A DNA stretch of 64,000 bases from Cohnella hashimotonis (GCF_030014955.1 NZ_JAGRPV010000001.1:6758001-6822000); one strand, 5' to 3'; shown: positions 18,534 to 30,313, counted from the first letter of the stretch. The notes: generated from the sequence alone by a model not told the origin. Translations and numbers: made by a program.

Positions 18534-18650
18534 TTAAGCCATGCGCACGTCGATCGTGATTTCCTCCCCCGCCTTGACCGCGTCCGGCGTCACGGTCGCC
18601 GACGCGGCGAACGCTTCGGCCGCGGCAAAAATATGCCTTTCGAAAATGCG
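18534..18650 (-). pseudogene. Possible 3' remnant of a lost gene
   Basis: A minus-strand frame ends at TAA 18534 with ATVTPDAVKAGEEITIDVRMA read in codons rich in third-position G/C (only the last 20 or so residues look natural). It is followed at once by a good terminator. Upstream the frame runs into the promoter of the divergent SWIM gene and has no SD-supported start. The simplest reading is that the 5' part of the gene was lost, leaving the C-terminus and terminator. I cannot name the family. Confidence 0.35.
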
Positions 18651-18656
18651 CTCGTT

Positions 18657-18687
18657 TTGCGAACATGTGTACGAGAAATGGTATAAT
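18657..18687 (+). promoter_or_regulatory. Sigma-A promoter with extended -10 for the SWIM/SNF2 operon
   Basis: A perfect TATAAT at 18682-18687 is preceded by TG plus one base (extended -10). A TTGCGA at 18657-18662 lies 19 bases upstream as a weak -35. The expected start point near 18694 gives a leader of about 34 bases before ATG 18728. Confidence 0.7.
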
Positions 18688-18727
18688 GGAAGCTCGAAGT
18701 CAATCGGAAACCAAGCGAGGTCCAACG

Positions 18728-20341
18728 ATGTTCACAGAAGTCACGCCACCGGAACAAGATCCGCGGTGGATCGATCTACTGCGCCGCGTTGCGGAAGCGT
18801 TCGACGATCTGACGCTCAAGCGCGGCTATCAATATTACAAGCAAGGACGCATCGAGTTATCCGACCCCGAGGAAATGCGGCATCTGGCTGCCGAAGTGGC
18901 GGGCACGGAGACCTATCGGACGCACGTCGACACCGAAGCCTTGGCGGACAGCAGATGCAGCTGCCCTGTCGGCCGGCCATGCAAACATATGGCCGCCGTG
19001 CTCATGGAATGGTCCGGCTACCACGGCTACCCCGTCCCCGCGCTGGCCAACGCCAAGACGCTTGCGTCGCGTCCGCAAGCCGCCACCTCGGGCCGGCAGC
19101 AGAATGCCGACATCGAGCGGCTCGCGAGCGACGCGGCCCGCATTCCCGATTTAAGCGTCCAAGCGTGGCTGGACTTGTTCGACAGGTGTCTTGCGCCCAT
19201 CGCCGGCCAGGTCCGCAATACCCAGTACGTCAAGCAAGCACTGGGCCTTTTTTATAAAATAAAGCCCGCGCTCCCGCCCGTCGCGGAGCGGCTGTTCGAG
19301 CTGAACGCGCTGCTGTTTCTCATGCGCCATGCGGCCGAGACGCAGAGCAACCCGGCGCTCGGTCCCAATTCGTACCTCGGCTACTTCACGCATCTGGCCG
19401 TGACGGATCTCCACGAAGCGGCGATGGGCTGCCTGGATCGTCCGCTTCCCGCAGAGGACGAGCCGCTCGCGCGCGACCGCCTGCTTCAGACGGTCGACAT
19501 CCTGCGAACGGCGATGCTGGCGCCCGGCCCGACGCAGGATTACGATCTGAAGCATTACGGCCGCCTGTGGGAAACGTGGCTCGCGCCCCCGTATGGAGGC
19601 GATGCCTGGTACGAGGAGGAGCTCCGCAAGCTCGAGGCGGCCAAGAGCGGATTGCCCGCCCAGAGCGGGAGCGCCTGGAACGCGGCCGTGCTGCGGATGC
19701 GGTTCGCCCTGGCCGACGACGACCGGGCATTGGCCCTGCTTCGCGACCAAGCGGGCCGCCTAGGCTCCGCCCAGGTCGCCATGCTCGCGGAGATGCTCGG
19801 CGAGCTCGCCCGTATGCAAGAGTGGCAGCGTCTGCTCCGATGGCTGACCGAGCTTGGCCCCTTGATGAGCGGTAGGCGATTGCAGGAGCTCGAGACGTAC
19901 GCCGGGCTGTGGGATGCCGTCGTCGCCAAGCTGCCCGAAGCTGAGCCCCGGATGTGGGAGACGTTCGAGGCGATGCTGCCGTCCTCTCAGGCGATCTACG
20001 AGGACCGGCTGCTTGGCGCCGGAAGGTACGAAGAGTGGATCGACATTCAGCTTTCTTTCGGACGCGATCCGCTCGATTACCGCGCGACAGAGCTGGCGCC
20101 CCTGGAGAAGGCAGCGCCGCATGCGCTGCTCCCCTTTTACCATCAGGCGGTCGAACGTTATGTGACGATGAAAAACAGAGCCAGCTACAAATCGGCGGTC
20201 AAGCTGCTCAAGCGGCTGGCCAAGCTGTACAAGAAGATGAAGCGCGAAGAGCGCTGGATCGAATTTTACGAGCTGTTCGAGCTGCGCCACAGCAGGCTGC
20301 GCGCGCTGCAGGAAGAGCTGCGGAAAGGAAAGCTGTCATGA
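18728..20341 (+). CDS. SWIM zinc-finger protein (YwqB-like)
   Basis: A 537-residue protein; ATG 18728 follows GCGAGG at seven bases, and an in-frame ATG at 18665 lies upstream of the promoter -10. The SWIM motif C-x-C-x(n)-C-x-H is at about residues 77-87 (SRCSCPVGRPCKHMAAVLM). KRGYQYYKQGRI before it is the usual N-terminal signature. The remaining 430 residues are helical, with W-x-x-x-F/L motifs and no recognisable catalytic site. Its stop overlaps the start of the SNF2 helicase by four bases, matching ywqB-ywqA of Bacillus subtilis. SWIM domains bind DNA or protein, so a role as partner of the helicase is likely. Confidence 0.88.
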   Translation: MFTEVTPPEQDPRWIDLLRRVAEAFDDLTLKRGYQYYKQGRIELSDPEEMRHLAAEVAGTETYRTHVDTEALADSRCSCPVGRPCKHMAAVLMEWSGYHGYPVPALANAKTLASRPQAATSGRQQNADIERLASDAARIPDLSVQAWLDLFDRCLAPIAGQVRNTQYVKQALGLFYKIKPALPPVAERLFELNALLFLMRHAAETQSNPALGPNSYLGYFTHLAVTDLHEAAMGCLDRPLPAEDEPLARDRLLQTVDILRTAMLAPGPTQDYDLKHYGRLWETWLAPPYGGDAWYEEELRKLEAAKSGLPAQSGSAWNAAVLRMRFALADDDRALALLRDQAGRLGSAQVAMLAEMLGELARMQEWQRLLRWLTELGPLMSGRRLQELETYAGLWDAVVAKLPEAEPRMWETFEAMLPSSQAIYEDRLLGAGRYEEWIDIQLSFGRDPLDYRATELAPLEKAAPHALLPFYHQAVERYVTMKNRASYKSAVKLLKRLAKLYKKMKREERWIEFYELFELRHSRLRALQEELRKGKLS

Positions 20342-23300
20342 GCGCGTACCGGGATACGATCGACGTCGACGTGCGGCTGAGCGAGCATGGCGACGCACTC
20401 ATATACGGCGTTCTGGACGGGTATGGCTACGTGCCGGGCATGCTGCTCAAGCACAGGCTGTTCGCCTGGCACGACGCTTCGTTTTACGGGACGAACCTGG
20501 ACGTGAGACAGGTGACGATGCCGACGGCCGACGATCCGCGGCAGAGCAAGGCGGAGATTGTCATTCTCCCGGCCGAGCACGTGCTGGCCTTCTTCGCGGA
20601 GCCGCGGCTGCTAAAGCATGTGGATTGGCAGATCGCCGGAGAAGGCGGCCGGCTTGCCGCGTGGGCTCCGGTCTTGGCCGCATGGGTAGAGGAGCGCCGC
20701 TTTGTTCCTCATCTGGACGCCTATCGTAGCGGCCTTCTGCAGTGGACCTGGGAAGGCGAGCTGCCGCCTGCCGACGGAGAAGCTGTTGACGACGAATTTA
20801 TCGAAGGCCTGCGCGCCGCCTTTTCGGCGGCCGTGCGGGAGCGCCACTACGGCACGGACGAGGATTATGCCGAGCTGCGGCGGGAGTTTCCGCTGCTGTT
20901 CGACAAAAGTGCCGCATCAGCGGCCGGCATGGACGCGCGCGGCTGGCTCGAGGCGATCGGCTGGCGGCAGGACATGGCGCCGTTCCGGCCGATCCTGCGG
21001 CTGGTTGAGCCCTACGCGGGAGGCAACGCGCCGGACGATTGGCGGCTGCAGCTCGCGCTGCAGAGCAAGCGCGACGAGACGATCGTGCATCCCGCGAAGC
21101 TGGGCGCGGACGGCTCGGTCTCCGGGCGCTGGCCTGCCGCCTGGAACGAAGAGGCCGGCGCGAAGGCCCCCGGCTGGCTGGAGCGGCTGCGCGCGGTGCT
21201 GCCGCCGGAGCGCCTCGCCGGCGGGCCGAAGGACGTGCTCGCCGCGCCGCTCGACGACGAGGCGGCCTGGCGTTTTCTTTCGGCAGACAGCAATCGTCTG
21301 CTTGAGGCCGGCTGGCGGGTGCTGCTGCCCGCCTGGTGGGAGGCGGCGACCCGCAAGAAGCCGCGGCTGCGCGCCAAGATCGCGCCCGAGTCCGGCGGCA
21401 AGGGCAGCTCGCTGTTCGGGCTGGACGCGATCATCGACTTCGACTGGCGCGTCGCCATCGGAGACTTGGACCTTAGCGAAGAAGAGTTTGCCGCGCTCGT
21501 CGCGCGCAATCAGCGGCTCGTCCGCCACCGCGGCCAATGGATCGCGCTCGACCCGGCGCTGCTGACGCAGATCCGGCGCATGATGACGGGCATGGACAAG
21601 ACGGCCGGCCTCTCGTTCCAGGACGTGCTGCAGCTTCATCTGCTCGGCGAAGGCGAGGACGCGGACGACGCCGGGACCGAGGAGTCGGCGGAGGCTTCCG
21701 CTGCGCGCGTGCGGCTGGAGGTCGAGCTGAACGAGCATCTTGCCTCGTTCTTCGCGCAGCTCGGACGCCCCTCGGAGTGGCCGCTGCCCGAGCCCCCGGC
21801 CGATCTGCAGGCGACGCTTCGGACGTACCAGCGCGAAGGCTTCGGCTGGCTCACGTCGCTGCGGCGCTTCGGCCTTGGCGCGGTGCTCGCGGACGACATG
21901 GGCCTCGGCAAGACGGTGCAGCTCATCGCCTACCTGCTTCAGCTGCGGCACGATACGCCGCCGGAGCGGCGGCGCGCGGCGCTGATCGTCTGCCCGACCT
22001 CGGTGCTGGGCAACTGGCAGAAGGAAATCGCGCGCTTCGCGCCAAGCCTTTCGGTCAGCCTGCATTACGGCAGCGGCCGGATTACGGACGCGGAGGCCTT
22101 CGCCGCGCAAGCGGCGATCTCGGATGTCGTGCTCACCTCGTTCGCCACGGCATCGCTCGATCAGGAGCTGCTGCAGACCTATGTATGGGCGGCGATATGT
22201 CTCGACGAGGCGCAAAATATTAAAAATGCGCAGACCAAACAGTCCGTCGCCGTACGCAGCTTGTCCGCAGGGCAGCGCATCGCGCTTACCGGCACGCCGA
22301 TCGAGAATCGGCTGGCCGAACTATGGTCGATCTACGACTTCATCGCGCCGGGCTACCTCGGAACGCAGCGCGCCTTCCAGGAACGGTTCGCCACGCCGAT
22401 CGAGCGCAACCGCGACGAGCGAAGGACGGCGGAGCTCAAGCGCCTCGTCGGACCGTTTATGCTGCGCCGCAAGAAAAAGGATCCCAACATCCAGCTCGAC
22501 CTGCCGGACAAAAACGAGATGAAAACGTACGTCCCGCTAACGCCCGAGCAGAGCGCGCTCTACGAGCAGACCGTTAACGAGCTGCTGGAGCGGATGAAAA
22601 CGCTCGAAGGCATCGAGCGCAAGGGTGCGATCCTCGCAGCGCTGACCCGCCTCAAGCAGGTATGCGACCATCCGGCGCTGTTGAACAAGGAGCAGGCGAC
22701 GGCGTCCGCCGCTTCGGAGGACAAAAAGGGGCTCGCAGGCGGAGCGGAGCCCGAACCCCCAGTCAAGCCGCCAGGCAAGCCCAAGTCCAACCCGGCCGGC
22801 GATCCATCGGCACCGTCCGAGGCGGAGCTGGCCGAGATGGTCTCCCGTTCGGCCAAGCTCGAGCGGCTGCTCGCCATGGTCAAGGAGCTCCGGGACGAGG
22901 ACGATCGCTGCCTCATTTTCACCCAGTATGTCGGCATGGGAGAGATGCTCCGTCTCGTCCTGTCGCAGGAGCTCGGCGAGCCCGTGCTCTACCTGAACGG
23001 CAGCACGTCCAAAAATGCGCGCGACCGGATGATCGAGCGGTTCCAGTCGCGGACGCTGCCGCAGGACGAGCAGCCTAATGTATTCATTCTCTCGCTCAAG
23101 GCTGGAGGCGTCGGCCTGAACCTGACCGCCGCCAACCATGTGTTCCACTTCGACCGCTGGTGGAATCCCGCCGTCGAGAACCAGGCGACCGACCGCGCCT
23201 ACCGGATGGGCCAGACCAAGGACGTGCAGGTGCACAAGTTCATCTCCCTCGGCACCCTCGAGGAGCGAATCGACGAGATGCTGGAGAGCAAGCAGCAGCT

Positions 23301-23400
23301 CAGCGACAACGTCATCTCCTCCTCCGAGGGCTGGATCACCGAGCTGTCGACCGACGATCTGCGCGACCTGATCACGCTTCGGCGCGGCATGAACGGCTAA
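20338..23400 (+). CDS. SNF2-family DNA helicase/translocase (YwqA-like)
   Basis: The start ATG 20338 overlaps the SWIM stop (ATGA); the frame is open further upstream but only inside the SWIM gene. The protein has 1020 residues. The first 480 or so are the SNF2-associated N-terminal region (MSAYRDTIDVDVRL, EEEFAALVARNQRLVRHRGQ). The core then shows LRTYQREGFGWLTSLRRFGL, Walker A DDMGLGKT (about 518), DEAQNIKN (about 621), TGTPIENRLAELWSIYDF, and the second RecA lobe with FTQYVGMGEMLRL and FDRWWNPAVENQATDRAYR. It uses ATP to move along double-stranded DNA and remodel bound proteins. The biological target in bacteria is not well defined. The two genes form one operon ended by the hairpin at 23403. 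Confidence 0.93.
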   Translation: MSAYRDTIDVDVRLSEHGDALIYGVLDGYGYVPGMLLKHRLFAWHDASFYGTNLDVRQVTMPTADDPRQSKAEIVILPAEHVLAFFAEPRLLKHVDWQIAGEGGRLAAWAPVLAAWVEERRFVPHLDAYRSGLLQWTWEGELPPADGEAVDDEFIEGLRAAFSAAVRERHYGTDEDYAELRREFPLLFDKSAASAAGMDARGWLEAIGWRQDMAPFRPILRLVEPYAGGNAPDDWRLQLALQSKRDETIVHPAKLGADGSVSGRWPAAWNEEAGAKAPGWLERLRAVLPPERLAGGPKDVLAAPLDDEAAWRFLSADSNRLLEAGWRVLLPAWWEAATRKKPRLRAKIAPESGGKGSSLFGLDAIIDFDWRVAIGDLDLSEEEFAALVARNQRLVRHRGQWIALDPALLTQIRRMMTGMDKTAGLSFQDVLQLHLLGEGEDADDAGTEESAEASAARVRLEVELNEHLASFFAQLGRPSEWPLPEPPADLQATLRTYQREGFGWLTSLRRFGLGAVLADDMGLGKTVQLIAYLLQLRHDTPPERRRAALIVCPTSVLGNWQKEIARFAPSLSVSLHYGSGRITDAEAFAAQAAISDVVLTSFATASLDQELLQTYVWAAICLDEAQNIKNAQTKQSVAVRSLSAGQRIALTGTPIENRLAELWSIYDFIAPGYLGTQRAFQERFATPIERNRDERRTAELKRLVGPFMLRRKKKDPNIQLDLPDKNEMKTYVPLTPEQSALYEQTVNELLERMKTLEGIERKGAILAALTRLKQVCDHPALLNKEQATASAASEDKKGLAGGAEPEPPVKPPGKPKSNPAGDPSAPSEAELAEMVSRSAKLERLLAMVKELRDEDDRCLIFTQYVGMGEMLRLVLSQELGEPVLYLNGSTSKNARDRMIERFQSRTLPQDEQPNVFILSLKAGGVGLNLTAANHVFHFDRWWNPAVENQATDRAYRMGQTKDVQVHKFISLGTLEERIDEMLESKQQLSDNVISSSEGWITELSTDDLRDLITLRRGMNG

Positions 23401-23402
23401 CG

Positions 23403-23431
23403 CAAAAACGCCTCGACAATGAGGCGTTTTT
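23403..23431 (+). terminator. Rho-independent terminator after the SNF2 gene
   Basis: AAAACGCCTC and GAGGCGTTTT form a ten-base stem around GACAAT, followed by TT. It lies immediately after the stop at 23400. Confidence 0.92.
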
Positions 23432-23510
23432 TGGCATTCGTAGACCGACCTCGCGTGTTCGCCCGCCGCTAGGGCATGCACCTCGCCGGACCTTCTCTTC
23501 GGGCGGGCGA

Positions 23511-23684
23511 TCAGATCAGCGGATAATGCCCCTCATAGCGCGGATGCGCATAATACGGCGGTCGCGGACCGATGAGCGGCAGATTGAGCGTAATAAAGTC
23601 GCCGTAGGCGACCCGCACCATGCCATTCGACTCATTGATCAGGAGCGCATTCGCCTTTTTGCTGAACGAGTATGGCACCTTCAT
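23511..23684 (-). CDS. Small hypothetical protein, 57 residues
   Basis: ATG 23684 is nine bases after GGAGG; the ATG at 23693 touches the SD, so I do not use it. The product begins MKVPYSFSKKANALLIN and ends with a proline/tyrosine-rich tail (GPRPPYYAHPRYEGHYPLI). No membrane helix or signal peptide is seen. The good SD and codon use suggest a real gene; the function is unknown. Similar small basic tails occur in spore-associated proteins, but I have no direct support for that here. Confidence 0.6.
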   Translation of the reverse strand: MKVPYSFSKKANALLINESNGMVRVAYGDFITLNLPLIGPRPPYYAHPRYEGHYPLI

Positions 23685-23904
23685 ATCGATCATCCTCCAT
23701 CGGGCTGTTCGCCATCACAGCCTATGTCGGCTTCGCTTCTGGAGAGCAGGTCCCTTTGAAATTAGAATGGGCTGCCCATGCTTCTTTCACTGCGGATTGC
23801 AGACAAGCGTTGGCGTACATATGGCGGTCGATGATAGACTGAGGACAAAGCGGCGATTGCCGCGTATTAACGAGCGGGAAGCTCGCGGACAAGGAGCACT
23901 GAAC

Positions 23905-24324
23905 GTGATCAAAGAATTGGTCCACGAACAACAATGGCTCGAAGCGTATCCCGTCATGAACGAGCTGCGGACGCAATTGGACCAAGAGGCTTATCTCGGC
24001 CTTTTGCGCGAGATGAATGCCGAGGGCTACAAAATGCTCGCCCTATACGAAGGCGACCGGATCGTCGCCTTGGCCGGCATCATCATGCTGACAAACTTTT
24101 ATTTCGGCAAGCATGTATTCGTCTACGATCTGGTTACCAAAGCCTCCGAGCGCTCCAAGGGACACGGCGAGACCCTGCTGGAGCACGTTCATCAGTACGC
24201 AAAGGATAACGGATGCAAAACGGTTGCCCTGGAGTCCGGGTTAGCGCGCGTGGATGCCCACCGGTTTTACGAGACGAAGATGGGCTATAACAAACCGGGC
24301 TTCTCTTTTTTTAAAACGCTGTAG
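23905..24324 (+). CDS. GNAT-family N-acetyltransferase
   Basis: GTG 23905 follows AAGGAG at eight bases, giving 139 residues, a minimal GNAT. The frame is open upstream, but that part crosses the promoter region of the small divergent gene. LQ-like segments are typical: ALYEGDRIVALAGIIMLTNF (beta strands 2-4), KGHGETLLEHVHQYAKDNGC (acetyl-CoA-binding P-loop region and helix 3) and SGLARVDAHRFYETKMGY (the common C-terminal motif before FSFFKTL). It transfers acetyl from acetyl-CoA to an unknown amine. A hairpin follows at 24363. Confidence 0.85.
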   Translation: MIKELVHEQQWLEAYPVMNELRTQLDQEAYLGLLREMNAEGYKMLALYEGDRIVALAGIIMLTNFYFGKHVFVYDLVTKASERSKGHGETLLEHVHQYAKDNGCKTVALESGLARVDAHRFYETKMGYNKPGFSFFKTL

Positions 24325-24362
24325 TCTCGGTAAAAAGGCACTCCCTATCGACCCGCGCCGAT

Positions 24363-24390
24363 GCGGCTAGGCACCCGTCTAGCCGCTTTG
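24363..24390 (+). terminator. Hairpin terminator after the GNAT gene
   Basis: GCGGCTAG pairs perfectly with CTAGCCGC around eight bases and is followed by only three T residues. It is 38 bases beyond the GNAT stop and may be a weak terminator. Confidence 0.55.
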
Positions 24391-24475
24391 GCATACGGTG
24401 AGAAATAACGAAATCGAGGAGGACTCGCCGCTTCCAAAGTCCAGAGCGCGGGTCGCCGATTCACGGGAGGCCGAC

Positions 24476-25459
24476 ATGACCGACAAGCGCGATATCGAAA
24501 ATGAGTTGGAACAAATACGCAGCCTGCAGCAAAAATTCGAAGAGGCGAAGATAGACAGCCCCTACCCTCTCTATCCCGCATACGGTACGGTCACGCGGTA
24601 CGAGGACATCGCGATCAGCGTACCCGAGCAGCGCCAGTATCGTCAGCCCGGCATCGAAAACCTGATGGTCCCGAAGCCCATCGTCGACAATCCGCATTAT
24701 AAAGGCAGCGCCAAGCTCGCGGGCCGCGCCGCGCTGATCACCGGCGGCGACAGCGGCATCGGCGCAGCTGCCGCTATCGCCTTCGCCAAAGAAGGCGCCG
24801 ACGTGGCCATCTCCTATCTCGACGAGCACGAAGACGCGGAGCGCACCAAGGCCTGCATCGAGGCGTACGGCCGAACCTGCCTGCTGCTGCCTGGCGATGT
24901 GCGCGACAAAGCCGTAAGCGAATCGATCGTCCACGATACCGCCAAAGCATTCGGACGCCTGGACGTCCTCGTCAACAACGTCGGCATCCAGTTCCAGCAG
25001 AACGAGCTGGAGGACATCACCGACGAGCAGTTCGAGAACACGTTTAAGGTGAATTTTTTCTCTCACTTCCATACGACCCGCGCGGCCCTTCCTTACCTCA
25101 AGCCTGGCGCGTCGATCATCGGCACGGCCTCGGTCGTAGCCTATGTCGGCGAAAAAACGCTCCTCGACTACACCGCCACCAAGGGTGCGATCGTCGGCTG
25201 GACGCGCGCCCTTGCGCGCAACCTGGCGCCCAAGGGCATTCGCGTCAACGCGGTCGCCCCCGGTCCGATTTGGACGCCGCTTATTCCGAGCAGCTTCTCT
25301 CCCGATCAGGTCGCCGTCTTCGGCACGGAGACGATGCTGGGCCGTCCCGGTCAGCCGTTCGAGCTCGCGCCGACCTACGTCTATCTCGCGTCGGACGACT
25401 CCCGCTACGTTACCGCGCAGGTCCTCCACGTCGACGGGGGCCAATCGACGAACAGCTGA
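24476..25459 (+). CDS. SDR-family oxidoreductase, general-stress-protein 39 type
   Basis: ATG 24476 has GGGAGG five bases upstream; the protein is 327 residues. A GTG at 24398 is in frame but lacks an SD. It has the long N-terminal extension typical of the YdaD/YhxD group of stress-related dehydrogenases ([20 protein letters not shown]). The Rossmann motif ITGGDSGIG (88-96), NNVG (167-170) and the catalytic Ser219, Tyr232 and Lys236 ([19 protein letters not shown]) follow. [12 protein letters not shown] [12 protein letters not shown] and [14 protein letters not shown] close the fold. It probably uses NAD(P)H for an alcohol/carbonyl interconversion; the substrate is unknown. It may be under the general stress regulon, but I see no sigma-B promoter I would defend. 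Confidence 0.9.
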   Translation: MTDKRDIENELEQIRSLQQKFEEAKIDSPYPLYPAYGTVTRYEDIAISVPEQRQYRQPGIENLMVPKPIVDNPHYKGSAKLAGRAALITGGDSGIGAAAAIAFAKEGADVAISYLDEHEDAERTKACIEAYGRTCLLLPGDVRDKAVSESIVHDTAKAFGRLDVLVNNVGIQFQQNELEDITDEQFENTFKVNFFSHFHTTRAALPYLKPGASIIGTASVVAYVGEKTLLDYTATKGAIVGWTRALARNLAPKGIRVNAVAPGPIWTPLIPSSFSPDQVAVFGTETMLGRPGQPFELAPTYVYLASDDSRYVTAQVLHVDGGQSTNS

Positions 25460-25483
25460 GCCGAATATCGCCTGCCAAACCGA

Positions 25484-25846
25484 CTATCGGCTATCGTTCG
25501 TTTTGAGATCGCCCGTGTCGTTGATGGGGTCGGCAAGCGTCTTTTCAGCATCGACATTCCCTTGCTCGTCCAGTGCCTGGACCGTATAGGGCACGCCTGG
25601 ATATTTGTTGGGCATGGTCATATAATTCAGCAGCGTACGAACGCCCGTCTCCCCCGGTTCGCCGTAGCCGATGCTGCACCCTCCCCCCATGCCCCATTTC
25701 CAGCCCAGCCACGTTCGGCGCACGAATTCCACTTGGAGCTCCGTGCCGTTATATTGCCTATTTCGTTTAAAGAACAGCAACGCGCCGCCGTCCACGAGTA
25801 TTTTAACGATATCCCCTTTAGTCAGGAAACTCCGCGCCCCGCCCAT
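25484..25846 (-). pseudogene. Probable 5'-truncated gene joined to the repeat array
   Basis: A minus-strand frame of 120 codons ends with a normal-looking protein tail (LQVEFVRRTWLGWKWGMGGG, NYMTMPNKYPGVPYTVQALD, DPINDTGDLKTNDSR). Its first 15 codons (GGARSFLTKGDIVK) are encoded by the first unit of the repeat array: LT.GDIV is simply the translation of the repeat. No SD-supported start is present and the region before ILVDGGALLFF has no homologous-looking sequence, signal peptide or membrane segment. I infer that the array, or the event that brought it, replaced the 5' end. Alternatively it is a short intact gene of an unknown family that uses the repeat as its start region. Confidence 0.5.
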
Positions 25847-26390
25847 TTAATGCGTTTTCGCCCATTTGAACGATATCCCCTTCAGTCAGGGACACTTCGC
25901 ACTTCCGTTAATTTGAACGATATCCCCTTCAGTCAGGGACACTTCGCGCTTCCGTTAATTTGAACGATATCCCCTTCGATCAGGGACACTCCGCGGTTCC
26001 GATATTTTGAACGATATCCCCACTAATCAGTAACCGGCAATGAAAAGGATCCGGCTGGAGACGCAAGTTCAGCGCCACCTGACGGATAGGGGATATCGTG
26101 CAGATAGCAACCACACGTTTACGCTTCCGCCGTCCTTCCTGATTCAAGGGGATACCGTTCAAATATGACGATGAGGACTAAACGATATGTTACCTGAGCC
26201 AAGGGGATACCTTTAAAATGTGACTGCGAGAACTGAACGGCATGTTTCCTGAGCCAAGGGGATGACATTTAAAATGTGACTGCGAGTCCTGATCTGCCGA
26301 CCTTCCTGAACGAGAGGGATACTGTTCAAACGCACCAAAGGGGAAAATCAGCCACCTTCCTGACCGAAGGGGATATCGTTCAAACGGAAA
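25801..26390. repeat. Inverted pair of short tandem-repeat arrays, about 11 units
   Basis: Five units in one direction share the core GAACGATATCCCCTT; their cores begin at 25805, 25869, 25916, 25963 and 26010, so the last four are exactly 47 bases apart. Six units in the opposite direction share the core AAGGGGATACCGTTCAAA (variable); their GGGGATA-like motifs start near 26089, 26148, 26203, 26258, 26314 and 26369, about 55 bases apart. The two halves face each other near 26040-26080. The units are degenerate, the intervening sequence is also partly repeated, and no cas gene is present, so this is not a CRISPR array. The block lies between the truncated gene and the clpB terminator. Related sequences occur at 30575, 31702 and 36062. 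Confidence 0.85.
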
Positions 26391-26408
26391 AACGGAGCTC
26401 CCCGCGTC

Positions 26409-26454
26409 AAAAAGCCATCCCTCGTCCCGGCTCAAACCAGGATAAAGGATGGCT
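26409..26454 (-). terminator. Rho-independent terminator after clpB
   Basis: On the minus strand AGCCATCC and GGATGGCT form an eight-base stem around a 26-base loop and are followed by TTTTTGA. It is 25 bases beyond the clpB stop. Confidence 0.85.
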
Positions 26455-26478
26455 CTAACTTAAAACTTAAGCATAGTC

Positions 26479-29142
<2,664 letters not shown>

Positions 29143-29223
29143 AAGCGTGTCTCCCCTTATCGGTTAAAATGGTGTCCCGTTTGTTGCGGATTCATGCCGA
29201 TTCGCGTGCGGTTTGGCCGAGCT

Positions 29224-30285
29224 TCAGCTTCTCGCGCGCGGCTTGATGCCTGCCTTGAAGCTGCAACGTTCCGCAAGCTTCCTGTACAGCTCCCGCTCCT
29301 CCTGGCTCGGATTAGGCGGCACGGCAATCGCGACATCGAACAGGATGTCGCCATATCCGCCGTCATTGCGGCGCAGCCCCTTGCCCGGAATGCGCAGCTG
29401 CTTGCCCGCGGGAAAATCCGGCGGAATCCGCAGCTTGACCTGGCCGCCGTCCGGCAGCCGGACGATCGCTTCTCCGCCCAGCACGGCCTGCCACGGCGCA
29501 GCCTCCACCGTCGCCCGCAAATCCCCGTCCTCGCCGAGCGCGTACGCTTCATTCGGCTCGACGGACAGCTCGATCAGCAGCTCGTCGCCTTCCTGCAAGC
29601 CGTTGACGCCGTCTCCCTTGAGCCGGATGACAGTGCCGTCGGCCATCCGTTCGGGCACGCGCAGCGCGATGTCCTTGGTCCCGACCCTCACGTTGACCTT
29701 GGCCCCCCGCCAAGACTGCTCCAAGCTGACGTTCAGCCGGGCATGCTGCGTTCGGGCGCCTGGGCCGAAGGGGTCGAACCCTGACGCGCCCCAAGCGGAA
29801 CCGGCCCCGAACCCGGCCGGACCGTCGGCGTGCGCGCCGTAACCGCTTCTTCCGCCGGCCATGCCGTCGTAGGCGCCGAAGCCTTCTCTACCGCCGAATC
29901 CGCCCGCTCCTCCGATTCCGCCTTTGCCGAAGAGCATCTCGTACAGTTCCTCCTCGGACAAACCAGCCGCACCTTGACCGCCGCCGCTCCAGCTCCATGC
30001 CCCGCCGCTTTGTGCGCCGCCTGATCCGCCGCTGCTTCCTGCCCGTCCCGCATACTCGCGCCGCATCGACGCATAACGCTGCTCTTCCTCGTATGCTTGC
30101 CTTTTATCGTCATGACTCAGAATGTCGTAAGCCTCCGCGATTTCCTTAAACTTCGACTCCGCCTCGGGGGCTTTATTCACGTCGGGATGCCATTGCTTGG
30201 CCAGCTTCTGATAAGCCTTCTTGATCTCCTGCTTCGAAGCGTCCTTGCCGACGCCAAGCACTTCATACGGGTTGCCGATCGTCAT
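29224..30285 (-). CDS. DnaJ-like co-chaperone without zinc finger (CbpA type)
   Basis: A 353-residue J-domain protein. [20 protein letters not shown] and the HPD motif (QWHPDVNK) form the J-domain (about 5-70). A Gly/Ala/Phe-rich linker (about 80-185) follows, then the two C-terminal beta domains ([39 protein letters not shown]). The four CxxCxGxG zinc repeats of DnaJ are absent, so it is a CbpA/DnaJ2-type protein. It should stimulate DnaK ATPase and feed substrates to ClpB. The start ATG 30285 follows GGGAGGAG at seven bases. The gap to clpB is 81 bases with no terminator, so the two form an operon. Confidence 0.92.
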   Translation of the reverse strand: MTIGNPYEVLGVGKDASKQEIKKAYQKLAKQWHPDVNKAPEAESKFKEIAEAYDILSHDDKRQAYEEEQRYASMRREYAGRAGSSGGSGGAQSGGAWSWSGGGQGAAGLSEEELYEMLFGKGGIGGAGGFGGREGFGAYDGMAGGRSGYGAHADGPAGFGAGSAWGASGFDPFGPGARTQHARLNVSLEQSWRGAKVNVRVGTKDIALRVPERMADGTVIRLKGDGVNGLQEGDELLIELSVEPNEAYALGEDGDLRATVEAAPWQAVLGGEAIVRLPDGGQVKLRIPPDFPAGKQLRIPGKGLRRNDGGYGDILFDVAIAVPPNPSQEERELYRKLAERCSFKAGIKPRARS

Positions 30286-30313
30286 GGCGCATCTCCTCCC
30301 CCGGGCAGTCTCG

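Noticed and set aside
18349..18666. Longer N-terminus of the hypothetical helical protein
   Set aside because: The extra 106 codons run through the terminator at 18476-18508 and have no SD; they are not protein-like.
19954..20337. Upstream extension of the SNF2 helicase
   Set aside because: It lies in the SWIM gene in a different frame; the ATGA overlap at 20338 is the natural start.
18728..23400. SWIM/SNF2 pair as part of an antiphage defence island
   Set aside because: SNF2 helicases occur in some defence systems, but there is no methylase, nuclease or phospholipase partner, and the pair matches the chromosomal ywqB-ywqA arrangement.
25801..26390. CRISPR array
   Set aside because: Repeats are degenerate, change orientation in the middle, the intervening bases are themselves repeated, and no cas gene is nearby.
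26276..26458. Small plus-strand protein at the right end of the array
   Set aside because: Its sequence (FLNERDTVQ, FLTEGDIVQ) is the translated repeat; there is no SD and the frame ends inside the clpB terminator.
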